From assembly GCF_002770725.1 (NCBI RefSeq), contig NZ_NQVN01000009.1, forward strand, positions 124,001 to 188,000: DNA of 64,000 bases, given 5' to 3'. This stretch comes from Pleomorphomonas carboxyditropha. Its GTDB lineage: Bacteria; Pseudomonadota; Alphaproteobacteria; Rhizobiales; Pleomorphomonadaceae. A program made the position numbers and the translations under genes. The notes beneath the pieces were generated by a model. That model searched no databases. It was not told where the DNA came from and was given only the letters and a program-made list of their open reading frames with translations. Of this stretch, positions 8,921-16,914 are shown in pieces; position 1 is the first letter of the stretch; the number at the start of each line of letters is the position of its first letter.

Positions 8921-9427
8921 ATGTCGGGCTTCCTGGACGATATCGAGGCGCTGGTGCCCGCCCTGCGCCGCTATGCGCGGGCGCTCACCGGCAACGCCGA
9001 CTGGGCCGACGATCTCGTCCAGGATTGCCTCGAACGGGCCATCGCCAAGCAGAGCCTGTGGCGGCCGATCGGCCCGCTTCGCCCCTGGCTGTTCAGGATC
9101 ATGATCAATATTCATCGCAACGATCGCCGCCGTCGGCGCGGCGCGCCCGAACCCGAGGCGCTCGACCTCCTGCCGTTCGAGCCGGCGAGCCCGGCGCCGC
9201 AGGGCGCGCGCCTGGCGCTGGCCGAGACGGCGGCGGCGCTCGATCGCCTGCCGGCCGAGCAGCGCCAGGCGCTGCTGCTCGTCGCGCTGGAGGGGATGAG
9301 CTACGCCGAGGCGGCCGGCGTTCTCGATATCCCCATGGGCACGCTGATGTCGCGCATCGGACGGGCGCGCGAGGCCCTGCGCGCCCTGGTGGACGGAACA
9401 GGCCCGAGATTGAGGTCGGTGAAATGA
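8921..9427 (+). CDS. ECF-family RNA polymerase sigma factor
   Basis: 168 residues. Region 2 (residues about 10-75) contains ADDLVQDCLERA and RPWLFRIMINIHRNDRRR. Region 4 (about 105-160) contains LDRLPAEQRQALLLVALEG followed by the -35-binding helix-turn-helix MSYAEAAGVLDIPMGTLMSR. It redirects RNA polymerase to a stress regulon and is presumably held inactive by the membrane protein encoded immediately downstream (ATGA overlap). The regulon is unknown. Confidence 0.94.
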   Translation: MSGFLDDIEALVPALRRYARALTGNADWADDLVQDCLERAIAKQSLWRPIGPLRPWLFRIMINIHRNDRRRRRGAPEPEALDLLPFEPASPAPQGARLALAETAAALDRLPAEQRQALLLVALEGMSYAEAAGVLDIPMGTLMSRIGRAREALRALVDGTGPRLRSVK

Positions 9428-10203
9428 GCGACAGGCACACCATCACCGAGGCCGACCTCAACGCCTATCTGGACGGCGAGCTGCAACCGGCGGAGCGGGC
9501 GGCGGTGGAAGCCTACCTCGCCGATCATCCCGCCGACCGCGAGCGTGTCGCCGCCTGGCGCGACCAGAGCGCGGCGTTGCGCGCCCTTTACGGTCACGTC
9601 GCCGAAGAGGCGCCGCCGGCCCGGCTGTCGCCCCGCCGCCTCGCCGCCGAGCGGCGCCGGCGCATGAGGCGTGCCGTCACCGCCGCCGCGGCGGCGCTGG
9701 TGCTCGTTGCCGCCGGCGGGGCAGGCGGCTGGATCGGCCGGGGCCTCGTCATGCCCGATGCCGTCGAGACGACGCTGATCGGCGAGGCGGAGGCGGCGCA
9801 TGCGCTCTACACGCCGGAAGTGCTGCATCCGGTGGAGGTGAACGGTCAGGACGGCGCGCATCTGTCGAAATGGCTGTCCAGGCGGCTCGACCGCACCTTG
9901 GTCATCCCCGACCTCTCGTCGGAAGGCTTCTCCTTGGTGGGCGGCCGCCTGCTGCCGGCGGCGGCCAGCGCCGCCGCTCTCCTGATGTACGAGAATCGCG
10001 ACGGCGCCCGCGTCACCCTCTACGTCGTGCCGAACGCCGGCAAGGAGACCGCCATGCGTTTCAGCGCGCGCGACGGGCTCGCCGCGGTGTCCTGGCAGGC
10101 CGAAACGCTCGGCTGCGTGCTGGTCGGCAATCTGCCGCGCGAGACGCTGTTGAACCTCGCCAAGGCGAGCTACGGCAGCCTCGACAAGGCGCCGAACATC
10201 TGA
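9424..10203 (+). CDS. Membrane anti-sigma factor
   Basis: 259 residues. The N-terminal cytoplasmic domain has the anti-sigma pattern TEADLNAYLDGELQPAER around residues 7-24. There is one membrane span around residues 82-104 (VTAAAAALVLVAAGGAGGW) and a periplasmic C-terminal domain. The start overlaps the sigma gene stop (ATGA). Zinc-binding Cys/His residues of the ZAS type are not evident in the N-terminal domain, so it may be a zinc-independent member. Confidence 0.9.
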   Translation: MSDRHTITEADLNAYLDGELQPAERAAVEAYLADHPADRERVAAWRDQSAALRALYGHVAEEAPPARLSPRRLAAERRRRMRRAVTAAAAALVLVAAGGAGGWIGRGLVMPDAVETTLIGEAEAAHALYTPEVLHPVEVNGQDGAHLSKWLSRRLDRTLVIPDLSSEGFSLVGGRLLPAAASAAALLMYENRDGARVTLYVVPNAGKETAMRFSARDGLAAVSWQAETLGCVLVGNLPRETLLNLAKASYGSLDKAPNI

Positions 10204-10240
10204 GTTTCGCAATCGCCGGTCCGTCGGGACGCACGGCAAT

Positions 10241-10480
10241 CTAGAGCCGGGACTCCTCGGACGGCCGCCGGCTGCGCATTTCGCGCCAGGCCAGCATCCG
10301 CGGCGCGACGCCCAGCGCGACGGGCACCGCGATGATGAAGGTGATGCCCACCACCCACGGCACGAGCACGTTGGCCTGCTCCTTCAGCGGCGTTGCCAGG
10401 ACGACGACCATGCCGATGCCGAACAGGACACCCTGCACGATCATGTAGATCAGCAGCGTGATCAGGATGCGAATTCTCAT
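10241..10480 (-). CDS. Small inner-membrane protein, two spans
   Basis: 79 residues: MRIRILITLLIYMIVQGVLF begins the first hydrophobic helix, a short polar loop (TPLKEQANV) follows, then a second helix (WVVGITFIIAVPVALGV) and a basic tail. The ATG at 10480 is preferred over 10486 because AAGGAG abuts the latter but is 6 nt from the former. The gene converges on the anti-sigma gene. The function is unknown. Confidence 0.7.
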   Translation of the reverse strand: MRIRILITLLIYMIVQGVLFGIGMVVVLATPLKEQANVLVPWVVGITFIIAVPVALGVAPRMLAWREMRSRRPSEESRL

Positions 10481-10640
10481 CGTCATCTCCTTGACGGTAA
10501 GCTTTTACCTTCAACGCGCGGACCACCCGCTTGGTTGCGCGGGATCGATGAGGGCGAAACGGCGGCATGGCCGCCGCGCGATCTCGAAGCGTCGCAACGA
10601 GCCTGCCAAGCCGAGAACAGAAGAAAAAAGGAAAAGGAGA

Positions 10641-10725
10641 TGGTGGGAGAAGTAGGACTCGAACCTACGAAGGCCTAGCCAGCGGATTTACAGTCCGCCC
10701 CCTTTGCCGCTCGGGACATTCTCCC
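10641..10725 (-). tRNA. tRNA-Tyr: tRNA-Tyr (anticodon GTA)
   Basis: 85 nt with acceptor stem GGGAGAA / TTCTCCC, anticodon loop CTGTAAA (anticodon GTA), a long class II variable arm, T-loop GGTTCGAGTCC and an encoded CCA end. Confidence 0.95.
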
Positions 10726-10936
10726 ATCCCGTTTCGCCGGTGCCCGAAGGCGTCGGCTGAACGGGCGCTCTTATGGCGACCATGCCGGGCGCTGTCAACC
10801 CCATGGTCCGATTGTTTTGTCGACAAGGCAATTGGCCGGAAGCGGAAGCCGCGGAGCGGCGGCTCCGCCGGCCGACGAGGCCGAAGAAAAAGCCGCGCCA
10901 CTGGCGCCGGAGGGGCGCCGCGGCTATAAGCGCGGC

Positions 10937-11773
10937 ATGTCCGACGATACTTCCTCTTCCAAGCGCCCTCCCAGACGTTCCGGGCGGCCGCAGGGCCGGC
11001 CGGCCGGCAAGTTCGGCCCGCGCGACTTCCGCCCCCGCCCGAAGCGCGAGCGCGAAGCCGGCGAGGCGCTGTGGCTCTACGGCCTTCACACGGTGGAATT
11101 CGCGCTGAAGAATCCCCGCCGCGTCGCCCTGCGCCTGCTCGCCACCCGCAACGCCGAGGCCCGCCTCGCCGAACGGTTTCCCGGCGGAAAGCTGCCGCTC
11201 GCCGTCGAGAACACCTCGCCCATCGCCCTCGACAAGCTCCTCGGCTCGGAGGCCGTCCACCAGGGCTGCGCGCTGGAGGTCGAGCCGCTCAAGCCGCTGA
11301 CCACGCTGGAGCTCTCCGGCGCCCGCCTCGTGCTGGCGCTCGACCAGGTGACCGATCCGCACAACGTCGGCGCCATCCTGCGCTCGGCCACCGCCTTCGC
11401 CGTCGACGCGGTGCTGACCACGGCGCGCCACAGCGCCGCCGAATCCGGCGTGCTGGCCAAATCGGCCTCCGGCGCGCTCGACGTGGTGCCGGTGACCACC
11501 GTCCGCAATCTCGGCGATACGCTGGAGGAGATGAAGGCGGCCGGCTTCACGGTGGTGGGGCTCGATTCGGAAGCGCCGGAGCCGCTCGACGCGGTGCGTC
11601 TCGCCGCGCCGGTCTGCCTGGTTCTCGGCGCCGAGGGCAAGGGGCTGCGGCAGCGGACGCGCGAACTCTGCGACGTGCTCGCCCGCATCGACATGCCCGG
11701 CGAGATCAAGAGCCTCAACGTCTCCAACGCCGCCGTGCTGTCGCTCTACATGGTGCGCAAGGCGATCGCCTGA
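10937..11773 (+). CDS. rlmB: 23S rRNA 2'-O-methyltransferase, TrmH/RlmB family
   Basis: 278 residues. A basic, flexible N-terminus (about 45 residues, rich in Arg/Pro/Gly) precedes the substrate-binding domain (LWLYGLHTVEFALKNP). The SPOUT knot domain follows with its motifs LALDQVTDPHNVGAILRSA, LVLGAEGKGLRQ and IPGEIKSLNVSNA-like IDMPGEIKSLNVSNAAVLSL. These bind S-adenosylmethionine. The expected reaction is 2'-O-methylation of a ribosomal guanosine (G2251 in E. coli numbering). An upstream in-frame start at 10817 is less likely than ATG 10937. Confidence 0.9.
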   Translation: MSDDTSSSKRPPRRSGRPQGRPAGKFGPRDFRPRPKREREAGEALWLYGLHTVEFALKNPRRVALRLLATRNAEARLAERFPGGKLPLAVENTSPIALDKLLGSEAVHQGCALEVEPLKPLTTLELSGARLVLALDQVTDPHNVGAILRSATAFAVDAVLTTARHSAAESGVLAKSASGALDVVPVTTVRNLGDTLEEMKAAGFTVVGLDSEAPEPLDAVRLAAPVCLVLGAEGKGLRQRTRELCDVLARIDMPGEIKSLNVSNAAVLSLYMVRKAIA

Positions 11774-11852
11774 GACGGCTGACGATAGGACGCATGACGG
11801 ATGCACGGGCAGGGTTGCGCGTAACCGTGCCTTCGGCTATTCGAAAACCCGC

Positions 11853-11927
11853 GCCGGCGTAGCACAGCGGTAGTGCAGCGGTTTTGTAAACCGAAGGTCG
11901 GGAGTTCAATCCTCTCCGCCGGCACCA
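11853..11927 (+). tRNA. tRNA-Thr: tRNA-Thr (anticodon TGT)
   Basis: 75 nt with acceptor stem GCCGGCG / CGCCGGC, anticodon loop TTTGTAA, T-loop AGTTCAATCC and an encoded CCA. The prophage begins 65 bp downstream. Mu-type elements insert by transposition, so the tRNA is a neighbour rather than the attachment site. Confidence 0.95.
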
Positions 11928-11987
11928 TTTTTCTCGGCTGATATGCCAGACAGACAGTGCCCGACCGTGGGACCGAGGGCAAATTCC

Positions 11988-11992
11988 TTCCA
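11988..11992. repeat. Target-site duplication, copy next to the phage right end
   Basis: TTCCA directly abuts the phage terminal TGT. The same five bases abut the other phage end at 54948-54952. A 5-bp duplication is what Mu-type transposition leaves. Confidence 0.8.
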
Positions 11993-12066
11993 TGTAGCCG
12001 GCCGCGAGTTTTTGCACTTTTGACACGCGAATCTGCATTTCCTGAATTTGCAAAACCTGTGTCAAA
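11993..12066. other. Phage right end with transposase-site-like repeats R1-R3
   Basis: R1 is 11993-12017 (starts TGTAGCC, ends TTTTTGCAC) and aligns with the left terminus. R2 (12014-12038) has the clearest core, TGACACGCGAATCTGCA, matching the left-end TGACACAAGTATCTGCA at 13 of 17 positions. R3 is in the opposite orientation (12049-12064, read on the minus strand as TGACACAGGTTTTGCA) and overlaps the end of the methylase gene. Multiple end sites of mixed orientation are typical of Mu ends. Confidence 0.7.
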
Positions 12067-12877
12067 AAGCAGATCGAGACGGCGCCCTACATAGAGATTT
12101 TCCGTCAGCAGGTTTGATCCATAGACGCTCGACGGTAATTCGACCGGCCATGTTTCTCGTTTCCCGTTCGTGGCACTTCCAGTTCGACAAACGTTGCTCA
12201 TAGAGTGGATGAGCATATCCCGACAGGAGAACGGTGCCCTTGAGCGCCGCCAGTCGGTCGAGGAGCCGTTCGTGGTCTTCGTCGATCATCTCATGCGAAT
12301 AGATCTTCGCGGGCGATAGACGAGCGCCCAGAGGATAGGGCGGATCCACATAGTGCAGGGTCGACGAGCTATCAAATCGCTCCATGATCTCGATCGCTGG
12401 CCTGCATTCGATCAGCACGCCCTTTAGGCGATCAACCACCTTATCGACTAGGTGAGGTAGTCTCGACCAAGCGGCCGCATCCCGGCCGCACGACCGAAAT
12501 CCGGTGCGGCGGGTTACGCCAACGGAGGCGAGCCCCATGTGGCTCCGGACCATTGTACGGGCGGCCCTCTCGATCAGATCGTCTGTCCCAGCGTAGGCTG
12601 CTTGGAACTCGGCGCGGGCGTAAGGTGTCAACCGCAACCGCCGGCCAAGTGCCAACGCCTGCTCTGGGTCGCGCAATACCTGGAACAGGTTGACGAGATC
12701 ACCATTGAGGTCGTTGTAAACCTCGCAACGGCTTCGCTCCTTGGTCAGCAAGACCGAAGCGGCGCCGCCGAAGGGTTCGACGTAGGTTTCATGCGGCGGA
12801 AAATGCCCGATGATCCAAGGGGCGATCCGATATTTGCCTCCGAAATAGATCAGGATGGGTCGTTCGATCCGAGCCAT
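12062..12877 (-). CDS. D12-class DNA N6-adenine methyltransferase
   Basis: 271 residues of the Dam/D12 family. The AdoMet-binding motif is YVEPFGGAASVLL around residues 32-44 and the catalytic motif is DPPY (in LHYVDPPYPLG, near residue 177). It should methylate adenine in a short DNA target. It is the last gene before the phage right end and overlaps the com-like gene by 28 bp, exactly where Mu keeps its DNA-modification gene mom. The likely role is protection of phage DNA from host restriction. Target sequence unknown. Confidence 0.92.
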   Translation of the reverse strand: MARIERPILIYFGGKYRIAPWIIGHFPPHETYVEPFGGAASVLLTKERSRCEVYNDLNGDLVNLFQVLRDPEQALALGRRLRLTPYARAEFQAAYAGTDDLIERAARTMVRSHMGLASVGVTRRTGFRSCGRDAAAWSRLPHLVDKVVDRLKGVLIECRPAIEIMERFDSSSTLHYVDPPYPLGARLSPAKIYSHEMIDEDHERLLDRLAALKGTVLLSGYAHPLYEQRLSNWKCHERETRNMAGRITVERLWIKPADGKSLCRAPSRSAF

Positions 12878-13041
12878 AGTCCGGGTTCCTCAAGGCGCTC
12901 TCGGCGCTCTGGAAGGGGCTCGATCGGCCTCATGGATATCAACCGGCCGCATCGCCGGCACTTGATCTCAAGGTGCCCTCGAAGGGCGTTCAAATCCGCT
13001 TTGAAGAGCAGCGCTCCACAGGTGCAGCGGTAATCCTGCAT
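12850..13041 (-). CDS. com: Com-like zinc-finger translational activator
   Basis: 63 residues. The N-terminus YRCTCGALLFKAD and the second knuckle IKCRRCGRLI closely resemble Mu Com, a zinc protein that opens the mom mRNA for translation. Here the first knuckle is C-x-C instead of the usual C-x-x-C (Cys6, Cys8; second pair Cys28, Cys31). The gene overlaps the start of the methylase gene by 28 bp, which fits translational coupling. Confidence 0.85.
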   Translation of the reverse strand: MQDYRCTCGALLFKADLNALRGHLEIKCRRCGRLISMRPIEPLPERRERLEEPGLWLGSNDPS

Positions 13042-13179
13042 TGTCTCGCCTGACGAATCCTGCCACGTCCGGAGCCGGCGCCGATGGCGCTGGCGGAGTG
13101 GCGATCAAGCGGTTCCTCGCCTTGCGGGTCACGACGCCAATCACAGCCCGCAGCGGGCCTAGCCCGCCTCCGTCTCCCT

Positions 13180-13196
13180 GACCGCCCAGGGCGGTC
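13180..13196 (-). terminator. Palindrome after the tail operon
   Basis: GACCGCCCAGGGCGGTC is a GC-rich inverted repeat 13 bp before the stop-codon end of the last tail gene (13209). The 167-bp gap between it and com (13042-13208) holds no gene. Possible terminator or com promoter-region element; no T tract. Confidence 0.35.
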
Positions 13197-13208
13197 CCAG
13201 TTGCCTCC

Positions 13209-14267
13209 TCACCATTCCGATTCCGGATCGTCGATCACGTCGCTCTTCTTGCCGCCCGAGCCGCCGCGTTGGCCCTTGACGGTGCATTGCACGGTCATCG
13301 TCCAGCCGCCGTCGGGCACGATGTCCATGTCGACGGTCTCGGCGATCCAGTCCTTTTCATCGATATCGGCGCCGAAGCCGACGGCCTTGACCGGCGCCTC
13401 GGCGATTGCCCGCGCGTCGCCCGGCCCAGAGAAGGTCGCGGTCTCTGCCTGCTGCTCCTGTTGATCCTTGGCAGCGGCCAGAGCCGTGTCGAGGTCGTCT
13501 TCCGATGCGAAAGGATGGACCAGTTCGGCCGTGCCGGCGCCGCTGCCCTCGGTCACCTTGGTCTTGCGCGAGCCGGTCTTCGGGTCGATCCATCCGCCGC
13601 GCACCTTGGCATACTGGCCGCGCGGCTCCACGTCGGCCTCGAATTCATAGAGCGGGTCGTAGGTGAATGTGATGGCCGGCAGGTCTTTGCCGCCGGCCGA
13701 CTGGCCCGAACCGCGCTTCAGGGCAACCAGTTTGCCTGCCTGAGGTTTGATCACCGCGCCGATATCGTCTCCAAGGCGGGTCAGGAAGTCGCCAGCGCCC
13801 TGGTACCAGCGGAGCCTATAGGGAACGATCCGGTCGGCAATGTCGGCAGCGACGGCCGCCTCAACGCCCATCTCTCTGGCGATATCGCCGACGATTTCGC
13901 CCACGGTCTTGCCGTCGTAATGGCCGGTGCCGACGGTCTTGAGCTTGTCCACCATGTCGGCCGCCCGGCAGACCACCTCGAAGCCGCAACCCTCGTCCGG
14001 GCTGCCGCGATAGCGGTTCCGCTGCGACGTGTAGACGCCATAGAGCTGCGGCGTTTCCCCCTCCCAGCCGAGATAGACCTTGTAGTGCGTACCACGTGGC
14101 GGTGCCGACCAGGACGGCGGCGCGTCGGCGAAGGTGAGGACGAGCTGGTCGCTCTCGTAGCCGCGCGCATCGGTGATGTGGACGCTGGTCAGCGCCGGTC
14201 CCCAGAGCGGCACGAGGTCGCGGCCGGACGGCCCCTCGACCTGGATGATGGGGCGGCGCAGCGTCAT
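13209..14267 (-). CDS. Baseplate hub/spike-associated protein, P2 gpD family
   Basis: 352 residues related to P2 late-control gpD, a VgrG/gp27-like hub component. The N-terminal features LTSVHITDARGYESDQLVLTF and GETPQLYGVYTSQ are typical of the family, as is GKTVGEIVGDIAREMG near residue 122. It closes the tail operon after the X gene, with a 4-bp overlap, as in P2 (T-U-X-D). Confidence 0.9.
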   Translation of the reverse strand: MTLRRPIIQVEGPSGRDLVPLWGPALTSVHITDARGYESDQLVLTFADAPPSWSAPPRGTHYKVYLGWEGETPQLYGVYTSQRNRYRGSPDEGCGFEVVCRAADMVDKLKTVGTGHYDGKTVGEIVGDIAREMGVEAAVAADIADRIVPYRLRWYQGAGDFLTRLGDDIGAVIKPQAGKLVALKRGSGQSAGGKDLPAITFTYDPLYEFEADVEPRGQYAKVRGGWIDPKTGSRKTKVTEGSGAGTAELVHPFASEDDLDTALAAAKDQQEQQAETATFSGPGDARAIAEAPVKAVGFGADIDEKDWIAETVDMDIVPDGGWTMTVQCTVKGQRGGSGGKKSDVIDDPESEW

Positions 14268-14476
14268 TCCCAGGGCCTCGTGACGGTGGACGTCGTCGCC
14301 GGCCGATCGGGCACCTGAAGCACCGTACCACGTTGCAACGAGGCGGCGGCGCCGGCGAGGCCTGGGTTGGCGCTGAGCAGCGCCTCGACGACGCCGCCCT
14401 TCTCGGTCTGGTAGATCAGCTTGGCGATCTGATCGAGCCGGGCCGTGCGGGTCACGGTATAGGGGCTGTAGGCCAT
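14264..14476 (-). CDS. Tail protein X (LysM-like)
   Basis: 70 residues, matching the P2 gpX family. It has the LysM-like pattern RLDQIAKLIYQ...LLSANPGLA...LQRGTVLQVPD. It probably helps attach the hub to the tail. It overlaps U by 1 bp and D by 4 bp. Confidence 0.88.
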   Translation of the reverse strand: MAYSPYTVTRTARLDQIAKLIYQTEKGGVVEALLSANPGLAGAAASLQRGTVLQVPDRPATTSTVTRPWE

Positions 14477-14895
14477 CAGCTCCCTCCGAAAACGTGCGTC
14501 AGTTCATCGACGTAGACGAGTTCCAGGCTGACAGAGACCTCCCGGCCGACGCCATCGGCCGGATGCAGGTTCTCCTCGTCGATATCGAGCGTGCGGATGA
14601 CGACAAGGCCCTGATTGACCGCGAGGAAATTGCTGGTCATGCGCAGGTACTGCACCGCCTTGCGGGCGAAGTGGTTAGCCTCGAGGATGGCGAGGGCGTC
14701 CATGCCGCCGAACACATGCGGCAGCGTCCGCGCCTCGATGGTTGCCGTGCGCTCGCGGATGCCGGTGTCCTGGTAGACCATGCCCCGGAAGGTCGGCGCG
14801 CCGGGAACGCCAACCTCCGAACGCCGAGAGATACGGGTCGGCCGGAGACCGATCAGCTTGAGATGGGCGCCGCCGAGGGTGATGAGGTCCGCCAT
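14476..14895 (-). CDS. Tail protein U family
   Basis: 139 residues. The family start MADLITLGGAHLKLIGLRPT and the ALAILEAN region fit P2 gpU-like proteins, which act at the tail terminus/baseplate. Position between the tape measure and X is conserved in P2-type tails. Confidence 0.82.
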   Translation of the reverse strand: MADLITLGGAHLKLIGLRPTRISRRSEVGVPGAPTFRGMVYQDTGIRERTATIEARTLPHVFGGMDALAILEANHFARKAVQYLRMTSNFLAVNQGLVVIRTLDIDEENLHPADGVGREVSVSLELVYVDELTHVFGGS

Positions 14896-14904
14896 GTTCC
14901 GCCC

Positions 14905-16914
14905 CTACGCCAGGGACCAGAGATCGTGCAGGGCGCCGGCACGAGCAAGGCGCGTCTCCCGGTCCTGTTCGCGTTGGATGCGACGCGCCACGACGCCGGG
15001 GTTGTAACCGGCGACGTTGTAGGTGTTCGACGTGTTGCCCGCGCCGCCCGATCGCCCACCGGCCCGCGCCGACGCCGGAGCCGCGTTGCCCATGAAGCTG
15101 GGGCTGCCGAGGCCGCGCAACGCCCCGGCCAGCGCGCTGACCTTGCCGATCGCCGCATCGATCGAGGACGGATCGACCTCAGGCTTTGCCTCGACCTTGC
15201 CGATCTCGTTGAGCTGCCGGTAGAGATCGGCGATCTCGGCGTTATACTCGGCGAGCGCCTTGAGGTCGCCGAGGCTGATCGCCGAGTTGACCTTGCCGTT
15301 GAGCTGCTCGATCCGCCCCTGTAGCTCCATCCGCCGGCGATCGTCGGCGTTCTGCTTTTCGATGGCCGCCTTGCCTTCCGGCGTCGCGGCGTAGTCGCCG
15401 AGAGCCTTGCCCGCCTCGTAGCCGGTATAGGCCCAGCCGGCCGGGCCGGCGATGCGGCCGAGCCCCTTGAGGGCGAACTTGCCGCCCCTACCCAGCCATT
15501 TCCAGAGGCCGACTCCGCCTGCGCCCGCACCGGCAGCCGCCGCAGTTGCTGCGCCGCCGCCAGCCGCCGCGCCTGCGCCGCCGAGCATGCTTGAAAGTCC
15601 TTTGAGCATACTACCGACCGACGCCGAAACCGCCATCGCAGCCAGCGTCGTGCCGAGGATAACGACCGATCCGGTGAGGGCCGGAATTTTCTCGGCCAGC
15701 TTTGTCACCACGTCCAGCCACTCTGTCATCTTCGACACGACCGGATCGAGGTAGGTGTTGACACCCTTGCCGACAGCGGCCTGGAGCGCTTCCCAGCGGT
15801 CGCCGAAAGTCCGTAGCTTGTTGCCGGTACCTTCGGTGCGCATGTCGAAGTCCGAGTTGAGCTTGTCGGGGGCGTTGATCGCCTCGTAGCGGTCCCGCAT
15901 CTCCCGATAGGCGTCCATGTTTTGCATTAGGGCGACGATGCCCCGGCGGGCTTCCTTGTCGCCGAAGAAGTTCACCACCTTGGACGTGTCGCCGCCCGTC
16001 GCCTTCATGGTGGCCTTATAGATGGCCTCGAAGACGTCGGTGCCTTCCTTCTGCGCCTTGCCGATCCGGCCGGCGATGTTAATCCCGGCGTCCTTGAAGT
16101 TCTTGACCACATCGGGCGACACGACCTTCTGCAGGAGATCGTCGATCGACGTCGTCGCCTGACCGGGGTCGCCCACCGAGCCGGACACCGTCTCCAGCGC
16201 GGCAGCGAGGCGGGATACGCCCGAGAGGCCGGTCTGTCCGAGGCCCTGCATGGTGGCGGCCAGACCGGGCATGCCCTCCGCGAAGTTGGCGATCTCGTAA
16301 CGGCCGTCCGCCGCAGCCTGGGCGATACGACCGAGCGCCAGCTCGATCTGGTCGGGAGCGATCTTGAGGTTGTTGACCATCGAGAAGACGGCCTGGCTGA
16401 CGGCATCCGTCTCGACGCGATAGGCCTTGGAGACCTTGACGATGGGGTCGATCAGCCTCTTCGACGGATCGAGGTCGAGGCCGGAGCCCATCAGCACGTC
16501 GATGCCCTTGCCGATCGCCTCCGGCGATGTTCTGAGGCGATCGGCCATGGCCTTGACCGTATCGGTAAGTCCGCCGATCTCACCTTTCGTGAGGTTAGCT
16601 TTCTGGCCGATATCGATCATGATGTCGCCCAGATTGGCGTCGGCCATTACCGGCGCGCCGAGCGTGCGCTTGATCGTCTGATAACCGGCGCCGAGCTGAA
16701 GCATCAGCGTGCCGACGCTTTGCATGCGTGAATGCAGGGATGCGGCGCCCTCGGCGGCGCGCTGCAACTGCGACCGGAGGCGGCTGCCGAAATCGGTATT
16801 GCCGAGGCGTTGGGCGGTCTTCTGAACCCCGCCGAGATCTCGCTCGGCCGAGCGGGCGCCGGAGCCCATCTGGTTGACGAACCGGGCCTTGATAGCAACG
16901 TCGAAATCGCTCAT
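14905..16914 (-). CDS. Tail tape measure protein
   Basis: 669 residues, P2 gpT/Mu gp42 class, setting tail length. The N-terminal half has the family core (GEIGGLTDTVKAMADRLR and FFGDKEARRGIVALMQNM). Two hydrophobic stretches around residue 395-420 (VVILGTTLAAMAVSASVG) are followed by an Ala/Gly-rich linker near 430-455. The ATG overlaps the stop of the -1 frame of the chaperone gene. By the usual length rule it predicts a tail of roughly 100 nm. Confidence 0.93.
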   Translation of the reverse strand: MSDFDVAIKARFVNQMGSGARSAERDLGGVQKTAQRLGNTDFGSRLRSQLQRAAEGAASLHSRMQSVGTLMLQLGAGYQTIKRTLGAPVMADANLGDIMIDIGQKANLTKGEIGGLTDTVKAMADRLRTSPEAIGKGIDVLMGSGLDLDPSKRLIDPIVKVSKAYRVETDAVSQAVFSMVNNLKIAPDQIELALGRIAQAAADGRYEIANFAEGMPGLAATMQGLGQTGLSGVSRLAAALETVSGSVGDPGQATTSIDDLLQKVVSPDVVKNFKDAGINIAGRIGKAQKEGTDVFEAIYKATMKATGGDTSKVVNFFGDKEARRGIVALMQNMDAYREMRDRYEAINAPDKLNSDFDMRTEGTGNKLRTFGDRWEALQAAVGKGVNTYLDPVVSKMTEWLDVVTKLAEKIPALTGSVVILGTTLAAMAVSASVGSMLKGLSSMLGGAGAAAGGGAATAAAAGAGAGGVGLWKWLGRGGKFALKGLGRIAGPAGWAYTGYEAGKALGDYAATPEGKAAIEKQNADDRRRMELQGRIEQLNGKVNSAISLGDLKALAEYNAEIADLYRQLNEIGKVEAKPEVDPSSIDAAIGKVSALAGALRGLGSPSFMGNAAPASARAGGRSGGAGNTSNTYNVAGYNPGVVARRIQREQDRETRLARAGALHDLWSLA

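Noticed and set aside
11853-11927. tRNA-Thr as the attachment site of the prophage
   Set aside because: The element carries a MuA transposase, no tyrosine integrase, and is bounded by a 5-bp duplication 65 bp away, so it inserted by transposition.
13013-13028. A fourth late-operator-like site, GCTCCACAGGTGCAGC, matching 14 of 16 positions
   Set aside because: It lies inside the com coding sequence and encodes the conserved first zinc knuckle, so the match is best explained by coding constraint. No -10 at the 21-bp spacing was found.
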